Below are positions 15,830 through 24,457 of a stretch of 43,162 bases of DNA, piece by piece. The notes under the pieces were generated by a model. It was given only the letters and a program-made list of their open reading frames with translations, was not told the origin of the DNA and did no database searches. Every line of letters starts with the position of its first letter. The first letter of the stretch is position 1. Both the position numbers and the translations under genes were made by a program. The DNA is from Gammaproteobacteria bacterium (GTDB lineage Bacteria > Pseudomonadota > Gammaproteobacteria > Arenicellales > Poriferihabitantaceae): contig JAHEGU010000028.1 in NCBI GenBank assembly GCA_024644945.1, forward strand, positions 1-43,162. Direction: 5' to 3'.

Positions 15830-16351
15830 TCACCCTCTTGTGACCTCTTTGATAGCAGAGCCGACGGTTATCATAGTCAAGCCGGCAAAGATCAGCTGTA
15901 TGCCAACCAGAACACCGATGGCCCAGGCACCCGATAACGGCCATTGGTTCCAGATCATGAGCGCCAGTAATACCGAGACGGTTCCGCTGAAAAGCACAAA
16001 GCCCCAGCCCTGTTGCGGTTTGGCCTGAAACGCGGCGATAATTTCACCGATGCCATTAACCAGGAAATATATGATCAGAACCATGGTCAGAGAAGCGAGG
16101 CCCAGATATGGCCTGCCAATCATTACCGCGCCGCCCACGACGTAAAGAATGCCAAACAGGATCGACCAGAATCCGTCGCCCTGTAATCCAGCAATGACCC
16201 GTGCAAAACCAGCGACGATGAGAACGATGGCAACCATAATCACGACCGTAACTCCCGAAACCGCAGGCGAGGCAAAGGCTAGCAGACCCATGAACAAAGT
16301 TATCCAGCCCCATATTTTGGCGCCTTTCCCAAGTTGCGCAAATTCGTCCAT
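15830..16351 (-). CDS. HdeD family membrane protein
   Basis: 173-residue inner-membrane protein with six predicted helices in three Gly/Ala-rich pairs, the DUF308/HdeD pattern (GWITLFMGLLAFASP at the start, then IAGLQGDGFWSILFGILYVV, and ALMIWNQWPLSGAWAIGVLV). HdeD of E. coli contributes to acid tolerance at high cell density; elsewhere the role is unknown. GGAG lies upstream of the ATG. It stands alone between the transposase relic and the divergent ABC importer. Confidence 0.88.
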   Translation of the reverse strand: MDEFAQLGKGAKIWGWITLFMGLLAFASPAVSGVTVVIMVAIVLIVAGFARVIAGLQGDGFWSILFGILYVVGGAVMIGRPYLGLASLTMVLIIYFLVNGIGEIIAAFQAKPQQGWGFVLFSGTVSVLLALMIWNQWPLSGAWAIGVLVGIQLIFAGLTMITVGSAIKEVTRG

Positions 16352-16690
16352 CTATGTCTCCTGACTTTAATCCATTGTAATATAGTGCAAATTTAGCAGA
16401 ACTTTATTAGAGGCAAAAGTGTTGCATGTACATCTGGTTGGCCTATCCTCCTGAAGCTATCCAATTTTTTCAGGCTACAATGTTGTTACTGTCACTTACA
16501 GTGAGGAGGCGACGGCAAATTATGTTCGAGTAAACGAGTTTGTTATGATGCGAACAGATTTCTCAGAAAACCAGAATTGCATAAAAACAATCGGCTATCA
16601 GACAATATCGATAGATTCTTATGGAAGCAGCCAAGATTGACCACGGTCTGACCTGTATGCCCTCATATCTTCACTGACTAGTAGAACTTG
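16352..16690. promoter_or_regulatory. Control region between hdeD and the ABC importer
   Basis: About 340 bp between divergent genes, without a coding frame I can support. An inverted repeat ACTGT-CACTT-ACAGT lies at 16488-16502, overlapping CACT-TAC-AGTG (16493-16503), the same spaced motif seen before the small membrane cluster at 1697. No confident promoter hexamers. Confidence 0.3.
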
Positions 16691-17473
16691 ATGCCAGACA
16701 AATCGAATACAACGCCAACGGTCCAGGTGAGTGAATTGCACAAGTCATTTGGCAATTTGGAAGTTCTGAAAGGCGTATCTTTGGAGGCGTACGAAGGAGA
16801 TATTGTTTCTATTATTGGTGCCAGTGGCTCCGGTAAAAGCACGATGTTGAGATGTATCAATGTTTTGGAGAATCCCACATCTGGCACAATACAAGTGAAT
16901 GGCGAGTCATTGGAGTTCAAGCGCTCCAAAGATGGAGATATGGTTCCCGCCAGTAAACGGCAGATTGAGCGAATTCGCTCGCAACTGGGAATGGTCTTTC
17001 AAGGATTTAATCTCTGGGAGCACATGACCGTTTTACAAAATGTAATTGAGGCGCCGGTGCATGTTCAAAAAATAAACAAGGCGGAGGCGATAGAGGCGGG
17101 GGAATCACTACTGAAAAAGGTTGGGTTGTGGGAAAAGCGTAACCAATACCCCGTGGTATTATCAGGGGGTCAGCAACAGCGAGTTGCCATTGCGAGAGCG
17201 CTGGCAATGAATCCGAGCGCGCTTTTATTTGATGAACCGACTTCGGCACTGGACCCGGAACTGGTTGGAGAGGTACTTAAGGTGATTCGGGACTTAGCGG
17301 AAGAAGGTCGAACCATGATTTTAGTGACCCACGAAATGAATTTTGCGAGAAATGTATCGTCGCATGTCATTTTCCTGGATAAAGGTGTAATCGAAGAGGA
17401 AGGTCCCCCAGTAAAAGTTTTCTCTCAATCCGAGAGCGAACGCTGTCGACAATTCCTTAGTGAACTAAGTTAA
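16691..17473 (+). CDS. Polar amino acid ABC importer, ATPase
   Basis: Cytoplasmic ATPase of a histidine/octopine-type ABC importer, 260 aa. Walker A GASGSGKST (43-51), the Q-loop FQGFNLW, signature LSGGQQQR, Walker B ALLFDEPTSALDPE and the switch histidine in VTHEM are all intact. Like HisP and OccP it carries the insert between strands after the first helix (KRSKDGDMVPASKRQIERIR). ATG at 16691 preferred over the TTG just before it. Its TAA overlaps an ATG of the next gene by one base. Confidence 0.92.
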   Translation: MPDKSNTTPTVQVSELHKSFGNLEVLKGVSLEAYEGDIVSIIGASGSGKSTMLRCINVLENPTSGTIQVNGESLEFKRSKDGDMVPASKRQIERIRSQLGMVFQGFNLWEHMTVLQNVIEAPVHVQKINKAEAIEAGESLLKKVGLWEKRNQYPVVLSGGQQQRVAIARALAMNPSALLFDEPTSALDPELVGEVLKVIRDLAEEGRTMILVTHEMNFARNVSSHVIFLDKGVIEEEGPPVKVFSQSESERCRQFLSELS

Positions 17474-17508
17474 TGACTAAAACAATCAAACCACATGTAG
17501 GACATACT

Positions 17509-18282
17509 ATGAAAACAACTCTTAAACTGATTATCGGCGGCATGCTTGCCGCGTTTCTTTTTGGCAATTCCGCATATGCGCTGAAAGTTGGCGTGGCGGC
17601 TGAACCTTACCCACCGTTCGCAGAGAAAAACGCTAGCGGAGAATGGCAGGGCTGGGAAATTGAAATTGGTAACGCTATGTGCGCGGCTATGGGCGAGGAA
17701 TGTGAATGGGTTGAAGTGGCCTGGGACGGCATAATTCCCGCATTGCTCGCTAAAAAATTCGATGTAATCATGAGTTCGATGTCAATTACCGAAGAGCGAA
17801 TGAAGACGATTGCGTTTTCAGATAAATATTATGATACGCCTGCCGTCATCGTTGCCAACAAAGGGTCTGGAATAGACGGAACTCCGGACAGTGTGAAAGG
17901 GAAGATCGTTGGTGTGCAGGTTTCGACGACCCATGAAAATTATGTGACCAAACATTTTGCTGGAACTGCTGACAGCATTAAAACCTATTCAACGTTTGAT
18001 GAGCACAATCAGGATCTGGTAGCCGGTCGTATTGACGCAGTTGTTGGCGATTCTCTGGCAATGCAGCCATTCTTGACAAGCGATGCGGGGCAATGCTGCG
18101 AGGTGGCAGGGCAGCTGAAAGATGTTGCTGTGTTTGGCCCAGGTGTGGGTGGTGGTATGCGCCAGGAAGATACGGAGCTGAAGGCCAATTTCAATGCTGC
18201 TATTGCGAAGATTCGCGCCGACGGCACTTACCAGTCAATTTCTGACAAGTACTTTGACTTTAATATTTACGGTGCAGAATAA
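17509..18282 (+). CDS. Polar amino acid ABC importer, periplasmic binding protein
   Basis: Family 3 extracellular solute-binding protein, 257 aa, which captures the amino acid in the periplasm. Signal peptide MKTTLKLIIGGMLAAFLFGN with cleavage after AYA (about residue 24), then the classic opening LKVGVAAEPYPPFAEKNASG and GWEIEIGNAMCAAMGEECEW. DVIMSSMSITEERMKTIAFS carries the ligand-binding Ser/Thr and Arg region. I chose the ATG at 17509, preceded by TAGGAC, because it puts the signal peptide first; an in-frame ATG at 17473 overlaps the ATPase stop and would add 12 residues. Specificity (basic amino acid, or an opine-type compound) cannot be read from sequence. Confidence 0.9.
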   Translation: MKTTLKLIIGGMLAAFLFGNSAYALKVGVAAEPYPPFAEKNASGEWQGWEIEIGNAMCAAMGEECEWVEVAWDGIIPALLAKKFDVIMSSMSITEERMKTIAFSDKYYDTPAVIVANKGSGIDGTPDSVKGKIVGVQVSTTHENYVTKHFAGTADSIKTYSTFDEHNQDLVAGRIDAVVGDSLAMQPFLTSDAGQCCEVAGQLKDVAVFGPGVGGGMRQEDTELKANFNAAIAKIRADGTYQSISDKYFDFNIYGAE

Positions 18283-18356
18283 AAACCTTCTAAGCAGTAA
18301 GTCTAATCAATTTTAGTTGATCGCGTTAAATTCAGTAGCAATAAGAATTTATTCAT

Positions 18357-19079
18357 GTGTTTGAGAGCTTAGGCTTAGAAGTATTGGCGTTTTCCCCTCC
18401 CGGCTGGGGGGGGACCCTTATACACGGGCTAGGCATGACGCTTAAGATTGCGTTTGGCGCATACTTTCTTGGCCTGCTGATCGGATTGTGTGGTGCGCTA
18501 GGGAAAATTTACGGCGGGGCAACGGTCAAATGGGCTTTAGAGATATACACCACGATCATTCGAGCTGTTCCTGAGCTTGTTCTTATTTTACTGTTGTACT
18601 ACGCAGGTACTGATTTATTGAATAGGGTGCTGGAATGGCTCGGTTATGAGCGGGTTGATATCAGTGGATTGGTCGCCGGCATCTGTGTGCTTGGAGTTGT
18701 CCAGGGGGCTTATTCAATTGAAGTCATTCGCGGTGCAATTCTATCTGTGTCCGCGGGGCAGATTGAGGCCGCCAAGGCGTCCGGTATGTCGTGGACGCTG
18801 ATGCATCGTCGGATCATTATTCCTCTTGCTGTGCCCCTTGCTTTACCGGGCCTTGCTAACTTATGGCTTATTGTTACCAAGGACACTGCGCTTCTTGCCG
18901 TGGTGGGATTTAGCGAACTGGCATTGGCGACTAAACAAGCTGCTGGCGGGACCAAGGAATACCTGCTTTTTTATATTGCTGCTGCCTTGTTGTACTTGAT
19001 CGTGAGTTTAACCTCTAATGCTATTTTTAAAACCATAGAACGACACTACCGCCGTGGCCAGGCGCCGGCCGGGAGATAA
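18357..19079 (+). CDS. Polar amino acid ABC importer, permease 1 (HisQ-like)
   Basis: Integral membrane permease of 240 aa with about five helices. The EAA loop that docks the ATPase reads GQIEAAKASGMSWTLMHRRI, followed by PLAVPLALPGL. The start is a GTG at 18357; the ATG two bases earlier is out of frame and soon stops. It follows the binding-protein gene by 74 bp and precedes permease 2 by 6 bp. Confidence 0.9.
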   Translation: MFESLGLEVLAFSPPGWGGTLIHGLGMTLKIAFGAYFLGLLIGLCGALGKIYGGATVKWALEIYTTIIRAVPELVLILLLYYAGTDLLNRVLEWLGYERVDISGLVAGICVLGVVQGAYSIEVIRGAILSVSAGQIEAAKASGMSWTLMHRRIIIPLAVPLALPGLANLWLIVTKDTALLAVVGFSELALATKQAAGGTKEYLLFYIAAALLYLIVSLTSNAIFKTIERHYRRGQAPAGR

Positions 19080-19085
19080 TTAAAA

Positions 19086-19793
19086 ATGGAATGGTACTGG
19101 GTCACTGAATACGCGCCAAAGTTTGTCGAAGGCCTGTGGATCACGATCCAGCTTCTGGTTTTATCCATCGGTTTTGGTATGGCTTTGGCCACCCCAATTG
19201 GCTTAGTGCAAGTCACTGGACCGAAACCGTTGGCCCTACTTGCCAAGGGATTTTGCTCTGTGATCCGAGGAACGCCGCTGCTGATTCAGTTGTGGTTGAT
19301 TTATTATGGTCTCGGGTCGGTATTTCCTTCTATTCCATTGATAAGGGAAAGCATGCTCTGGCCTATATTGCGGGACGCATTTCCTTATGCCGTGTTTGCA
19401 TTTAGCTTAAGCGTGGCTGGCTACTCCGGTGAAGTGATGCGGGGTGCGTTTGCCAGTGTCAATAAAGGCGAACTGGAAGCGGGCAGGGCATTTGGAATGA
19501 GCGGGTTTACGCTTTTACGCAGGATCTGGTTTCCGCGAGCGATTCAAAATGTTCTTCCAACGCTGGCTGGTGAGTTTATCTTGACGCTTAAATCAACTCC
19601 ACTTGCGGCGACAATTACGGTGTTCGATGTGTATGGAGTCGGTAGTATGGTTCGGCAAGAGACATATCGAATCTATGAGCCACTCCTGCTCGTTGCCGGA
19701 ATTTATATCTGCCTGTCGGGACTAATTATTGCGTTTTTCAGGTGGATAGAGCATAGAAGCGCGCGCCGCCGTTTGGTGGGAGTAGAGCATTAG
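19086..19793 (+). CDS. Polar amino acid ABC importer, permease 2 (HisM-like)
   Basis: Second permease, 235 aa, pairing with the upstream one to form the transmembrane channel. The EAA loop is GELEAGRAFGMSGFTLLRRI, followed by FPRAIQNVLPTL; a preceding VIRGTPLLIQLWLIYYGLG segment is typical of the HisM/OccM group. ATG at 19086 lies 6 bp after permease 1. It completes the four-gene operon ATPase-binding protein-permease-permease. Confidence 0.9.
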   Translation: MEWYWVTEYAPKFVEGLWITIQLLVLSIGFGMALATPIGLVQVTGPKPLALLAKGFCSVIRGTPLLIQLWLIYYGLGSVFPSIPLIRESMLWPILRDAFPYAVFAFSLSVAGYSGEVMRGAFASVNKGELEAGRAFGMSGFTLLRRIWFPRAIQNVLPTLAGEFILTLKSTPLAATITVFDVYGVGSMVRQETYRIYEPLLLVAGIYICLSGLIIAFFRWIEHRSARRRLVGVEH

Positions 19794-19818
19794 ATCGATC
19801 GCCTAAGGGGGACGGGTG

Positions 19819-19837
19819 TATGCGGCACAACCGCATA
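19819..19837 (+). terminator. Hairpin after the ABC operon
   Basis: Perfect 7 bp inverted repeat TATGCGG-CACAA-CCGCATA 26 bp after the last permease stop codon. No T-run follows, so it may be a 3' stabilising stem rather than a true rho-independent terminator. The rest of the convergent gap to malQ holds no gene I can support. Confidence 0.35.
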
Positions 19838-20047
19838 AGGAAGCGCTGACAAGCCTGAGTAATGAGTCGGACAAAGAAATTGAACAGGTCTGGCGTTTAT
19901 CTGAAATTAATTTCCAAGGCTCAATCAACTCTTACTCAGCGACTGTATTAATTACTTTTATAAAGTTACCTCTAGAAAAACTTTCCGAAATCTTTTACCG
20001 AACTTATTTATTATTTTATATTTTTAGCTGGTACCCTAGTGCGTTGC

Positions 20048-22348
20048 TCAGGCATTGCGTTTGAGATTTCGTTCTGCATTGATGGCACGCGCAAAATCCT
20101 CAAGATCGACCTGGTTTGACCAATATTCCAGGTTAACCGGTACCTTGCCTCGCCAGTTAGGGTATTCATCGATTGTGCCAGGCACGTTCACCTGATTTGA
20201 CTGCAGCAACAGGTCTTCCAACTGAACCATTAACAGCAGTGACTGCGATCGTGCCAGATAGCGCTGTATCGACACAGCCAGTTCACTGCTCAGCTCCTTA
20301 CCTGCGGTAGTCTCATCTGTTTCTTCGCTTGCAATCAGATTCTGTCTCGTCAGCGCTGCCAAAATCTCAAGCCGATCCTGCTGGCGAATCTGTTGCTGTT
20401 GATCTCTGAGGTCGTCCGACGAATATAAATCAAGCCGTTCGCGCAGTTCCAGGTCCGCTCCCTGCCAGAAGCCTCGTATCGTTGGCAGGTCGTGCGACCC
20501 TGATGTGCATAGAGCGTTACGCGGATATTCTTCTGGCGGCTTGATCGTTCCGTGGTACCAGTCTTTCTCAAAGCAAAGTATTCGATACGAGAGTATTTTG
20601 TTGGTTTCAAGAGCGTGCCGAACTTCATCCGCGACGGTACCTAGGTCTTCGCCGATAATCAGGCAATGATTGCGTTGGCTCTCGAGTGCAAGAATACCTA
20701 GCATGTCAGTGAAGGGATAAGAGACATAGGTACCTGCTTCGGGCGAGCAGTCTGGTGGTACCCAAAACAGTCGCATCAAACCCATGATGTGGTCGATTCG
20801 CAATGCACCCGCATAACGCATGTTGGCGCGCAAGGTATTGATAAATGGTCGATAAGCCTGATCGACAAGCGCCTGCGGCCGTAACGGGGGTAATCCCCAG
20901 TTCTGGCCATTTGAATTAAAATCGTCAGGTGGTGCACCAATGCTCATCTCTAGTGCGTAATCTGCTTGTTCGGCCCAACATTGTGCCGAAGATCTTGCGT
21001 TGCCGACCGCAAGATCGCGATAAATGCCGACGCACATGCCATGTCTTTTGCAATTTTTGTGGATCGCGGATAGCTGCTGCTCGGCATTCCACTGAAGATA
21101 CTGGTGAAACTCGATTTCATCGCGATGCTCGTCGGCCCACCTTTTCACCGTCGCTGATTCTGGATCTCTGTAAGCTTCAGGCCATTCCTGCCATCTGTCG
21201 ATATCGGCATCCTGCCGGTGAAAAGACGCTTGCAACGCCTCAAACAGGGCGAATCTGAATAAATCCCGACCTCCGGATTTCTGGAACTGGCGAAAAGCTT
21301 TGATCCGTGCTGAGTCAGCGCCCTGGTGTTGTTGCTTAAACGTTTTATAAAGTGTTTCAAGTATCTGCAACTTGACACCCCAGACCTCGCTGTAATTGAT
21401 CAACTCAAGTGCACGCTGGGCCTGCAGACCGGCCTGGAACTCCTTGCTAGTTACAACCTGTTTCGCTTCTTGACTATGTTTAAATTCATAGATCGCCTCG
21501 ATATCCAGGTAAACCGGATTGAGGAAGGCGCGACTCGATGGGCTGTAAGGGCTGGCGTTTTCCGGCAGCTGCGAGAACAGCGCATGCAGCGGATTGAGGC
21601 CGAGCACGTTGATCCCGAGCGGGGCAAGTATCTCAATCACTGCATGCAGGTCGGTAAAATCACCAATGCCCCAGTTGCGCTTCGAACGCAGTGCAAAGAG
21701 TTGCAGATTTATGCCCCAAATTCTACTGCCGTCTGCAAGCTCGGGTGGCTGATAGCAGGTTTCGGGTGCGATGATGAGGGTTGCCTGCGCCCCGGCGTTG
21801 TCATCCGGTTTAACGGTAAGCTGGTGATAACCGGTGCTGGAGATATCCGGCAGGTTAACCTCAAATTGCAGCAACCGGGTCCCGTTGATTACAGATTCGC
21901 CAATTGCATCTCCTGCGTCAATTTTCCACCTCCCGTGGTGCAGCTGACCGGACTCTTCGCATAGCTCCCAGCTTATCGCTTCTTCAATCTGAGCTGGGGG
22001 CAGGGTCAAGGTTATGCGTATTGGTAAATCGCTTAGTCGATGTACCAGCACCGCCGCGACCATACGCCCCCAATTACGAGACTCCACCTTTTCAAGGTTG
22101 CGCCGGATATCTTCATCGTTGTTAACCGGAAACCGCAACGCGGCGAGCAGAGACCTTTTCACTTCAATGCTGGGTTCATGGCGCTGGCCGCCGATATCGT
22201 AGTAGTGAAGCGCGATACCGCAGCGTGCGCATAGTGCATCTAACCCCTCGTGGTCGTCTATCGGCATCGGAATTCTATTCTGTATTCTGTAGAGGTAATC
22301 TTTACGGCGCCGTTTCTTGTGAAGTCGTCCTTGTGTAGTGCGGATCAT
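20048..22348 (-). CDS. malQ: 4-alpha-glucanotransferase (amylomaltase)
   Basis: Transfers alpha-1,4-glucan segments between maltodextrins, releasing glucose; it recycles the short chains left by phosphorylase and debranching enzyme. GH77 family, up to 766 aa. Visible marks: N-terminal MalQ region (LDALCARCGIALHYYDIGG), WGINLQLFALRSKRNWGIGD, catalytic Asp region ALRIDHIMGLMRLFWVP, and acid/base region IIGEDLGTVADEV. The frame allows ATG at 22348, 12 bp after glgX, or ATG at 22267 (MPIDDHEG), which fits the family start better; the first 27 residues are very basic and may be spurious. Last gene of the glycogen operon. Confidence 0.93.
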   Translation of the reverse strand: MIRTTQGRLHKKRRRKDYLYRIQNRIPMPIDDHEGLDALCARCGIALHYYDIGGQRHEPSIEVKRSLLAALRFPVNNDEDIRRNLEKVESRNWGRMVAAVLVHRLSDLPIRITLTLPPAQIEEAISWELCEESGQLHHGRWKIDAGDAIGESVINGTRLLQFEVNLPDISSTGYHQLTVKPDDNAGAQATLIIAPETCYQPPELADGSRIWGINLQLFALRSKRNWGIGDFTDLHAVIEILAPLGINVLGLNPLHALFSQLPENASPYSPSSRAFLNPVYLDIEAIYEFKHSQEAKQVVTSKEFQAGLQAQRALELINYSEVWGVKLQILETLYKTFKQQHQGADSARIKAFRQFQKSGGRDLFRFALFEALQASFHRQDADIDRWQEWPEAYRDPESATVKRWADEHRDEIEFHQYLQWNAEQQLSAIHKNCKRHGMCVGIYRDLAVGNARSSAQCWAEQADYALEMSIGAPPDDFNSNGQNWGLPPLRPQALVDQAYRPFINTLRANMRYAGALRIDHIMGLMRLFWVPPDCSPEAGTYVSYPFTDMLGILALESQRNHCLIIGEDLGTVADEVRHALETNKILSYRILCFEKDWYHGTIKPPEEYPRNALCTSGSHDLPTIRGFWQGADLELRERLDLYSSDDLRDQQQQIRQQDRLEILAALTRQNLIASEETDETTAGKELSSELAVSIQRYLARSQSLLLMVQLEDLLLQSNQVNVPGTIDEYPNWRGKVPVNLEYWSNQVDLEDFARAINAERNLKRNA

Positions 22349-22360
22349 GCGGTCCGGACA

Positions 22361-24457
22361 TTACACCAGCAATTCAAATAAATGTACCGAGCGCGACTCA
22401 AGCTCGACCGATTCGTTGTTCGAAATCGAAGGTTCAATGCTTGCAGTAGTAAAGATGCAATGCCAGTGAAACTCACTTTTCGGTAGCATAAATTTCACCG
22501 AGCTTGAATCGGCATTAAAAACGATAAGCAGCGCTGCCTCCTTTTCGCTATCGAAGCGCGGGTCACGGGCGGGCAGGGCCTCAGCCGCTAACAACATGGC
22601 GAGAAAATTATGCCGGTGGTCATGCCAGTCAGCGTCGTTCATCGATTGGCCGTCTGCGCGCAGCCATTGAATATCGGTGAAACCGCTTGGTTCAAACTGC
22701 TCTTCACCATGCACAAACCGGTCACGGTGCAGCAACGGATAATCGATTCTAAGCCTGATCAGGCGGCGCACAAAATCGAGCATTTCTGCTTCATTCTGAA
22801 GTGCCGACCAGTTCTGCCAGGTGATGACGTTATCCTGGCAATAAGCGTTGTTATTGCCCTGCTGGCCGCGACCGAGTTCGTCACCGGCGAGCAGCATTGG
22901 GGTTCCCTGAGCGAGAAATAGGGTTGCCAGTAAATTACGGCGCTGGCGCTGGCGCAATCGATTAATCTCCGGATCATCGCTCGGGCCTTCGACACCGCAG
23001 TTGTCGCTGTAATTGGCAGCATGGCCGTCATGATTGTTCTCGCCATTGGCTTCATTATGGCGTTCGTTGTAGCTGACCAGGTCGGTGAGCGTGAAGCCGT
23101 CGTGGCTGGTGATAAAATTAATACTGGCCGATGGCCGTCTGCCATTATGCTCAAAGAGATCACTGGAACCATGCAGACTGCGCGCCAGTTCGGGCACGAC
23201 TCCAGAGTCGCCGCGCCAGAAACGGCGCACGCAATCACGAAAGCGGTCGTTCCATTCGGCCCAACCAGGCGGGAAGGCGCCCAGTTGATAGCCCCCCGGT
23301 CCGATATCCCAGGGCTCGGCAATGAGCTTAACCTGCGAGAGCACGGAATCTGCCTGGATTGTCTCAAAAAATGCGCTATGACTATTGAAGCCCTGCGCTT
23401 CTCGACCGAGACTGACCGCAAGATCGAAGCGAAATCCGTCAACATGCATGTCGAGTACCCAATGTCGCAGACTATCGATAACCATCTGTAACACCCGGGG
23501 GTGATTCAAATTGAGGGTATTTCCACAACCACTATCGTTAATGTAGACCCGTTTGTTGTCTTCCAACAGTCGGTAATAGCTCAGATTGTCTATGCCGCGA
23601 AAGCTAAGTGTCGGCCCTGACTGACCACCCTCGGCGGTGTGGTTGTAGACGACGTCGAGGATGACTTCAATGTTAGCTTCATGCAACCGTTTCACCATTG
23701 CTTTGAATTCATTTCTATCCCCGCTCGACAGGTAACGAGATTCGGCACAGAAAAACCCGATACTGTTGTAGCCCCAATAGTTAGTGAAGCCGTTTTTCAT
23801 CAGAAAGTGATCGTCGACGAAAGCGTGGACCGGTTGCAGTTCAAGCGCGGTGACACCGAGTGACTGCAGGTAGGAAATTATGGTGTCAGATGCCAGCCCT
23901 GCGAAACTGCCTCTCTGTTTCTTCTCTATTTCCTGGTTCAGCATGGTAAATCCGCGAACGTGGGTTTCGTATATCACCGTGCGCGGCCAGGGTATGCGCG
24001 GTGGTTGATCACCCCCCCAGTCGAAAGCCTCATCGACCACCACTGACTTGGGGACAAACTGCGCGCTATCGCTGCTGTCAAAACTCATGTCCTGCTCAGC
24101 GTCATTGAGATCGTAACCGTAGACGGAACTATCCCAGCGGAGCTGGCTGATTAGGCATTTGGCATAAGGATCGAGCAATAGTTTGTTTGGATTAAAGCGG
24201 TGACCGTCTTGCGGTTGATACGGTCCGTATACGCGATAGCCGTAGATCGAACCAGGCCCGCAATCGGGCAGATAGGCATGCCAAATCTGATCGGTGACTT
24301 CGAGCGTGATACGTTCAGCTTCGCGCTGGGTATCGGTATCGAAAAGGCACAATTCAACCTTTTCGGCATGCGCTGAAAATAGCGCGAAATTTACTCCATG
24401 GCCGTCCCAGTTTGCACCGAGCGGTTGCGGCGTACCGCGCAGCTTGTTGCGGCTCAT
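22361..24457 (-). CDS. glgX: Glycogen debranching enzyme
   Basis: Hydrolyses alpha-1,6 branches of phosphorylase-limit glycogen; GH13 isoamylase type, 698 aa. An N-terminal CBM48 domain (PLGANWDGHGVNFALFSAHA) is followed by the barrel with VILDVVYNHTAEG, nucleophile region GFRFDLAVSLGR, acid/base region LIAEPWDIGPGGYQLG, and INFITSHDGFTLTDLV. The start at 24457 (MSRNKLRG) forms an ATGA overlap with the end of glgP, giving translational coupling; the frame is open further upstream inside glgP, but that part is not conserved. Confidence 0.95.
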   Translation of the reverse strand: MSRNKLRGTPQPLGANWDGHGVNFALFSAHAEKVELCLFDTDTQREAERITLEVTDQIWHAYLPDCGPGSIYGYRVYGPYQPQDGHRFNPNKLLLDPYAKCLISQLRWDSSVYGYDLNDAEQDMSFDSSDSAQFVPKSVVVDEAFDWGGDQPPRIPWPRTVIYETHVRGFTMLNQEIEKKQRGSFAGLASDTIISYLQSLGVTALELQPVHAFVDDHFLMKNGFTNYWGYNSIGFFCAESRYLSSGDRNEFKAMVKRLHEANIEVILDVVYNHTAEGGQSGPTLSFRGIDNLSYYRLLEDNKRVYINDSGCGNTLNLNHPRVLQMVIDSLRHWVLDMHVDGFRFDLAVSLGREAQGFNSHSAFFETIQADSVLSQVKLIAEPWDIGPGGYQLGAFPPGWAEWNDRFRDCVRRFWRGDSGVVPELARSLHGSSDLFEHNGRRPSASINFITSHDGFTLTDLVSYNERHNEANGENNHDGHAANYSDNCGVEGPSDDPEINRLRQRQRRNLLATLFLAQGTPMLLAGDELGRGQQGNNNAYCQDNVITWQNWSALQNEAEMLDFVRRLIRLRIDYPLLHRDRFVHGEEQFEPSGFTDIQWLRADGQSMNDADWHDHRHNFLAMLLAAEALPARDPRFDSEKEAALLIVFNADSSSVKFMLPKSEFHWHCIFTTASIEPSISNNESVELESRSVHLFELLV

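Noticed and set aside
22759-23491. Long frames antisense to or out of frame with glgX
   Set aside because: glgX is certain from its motifs; these frames are by-products of its codon bias.
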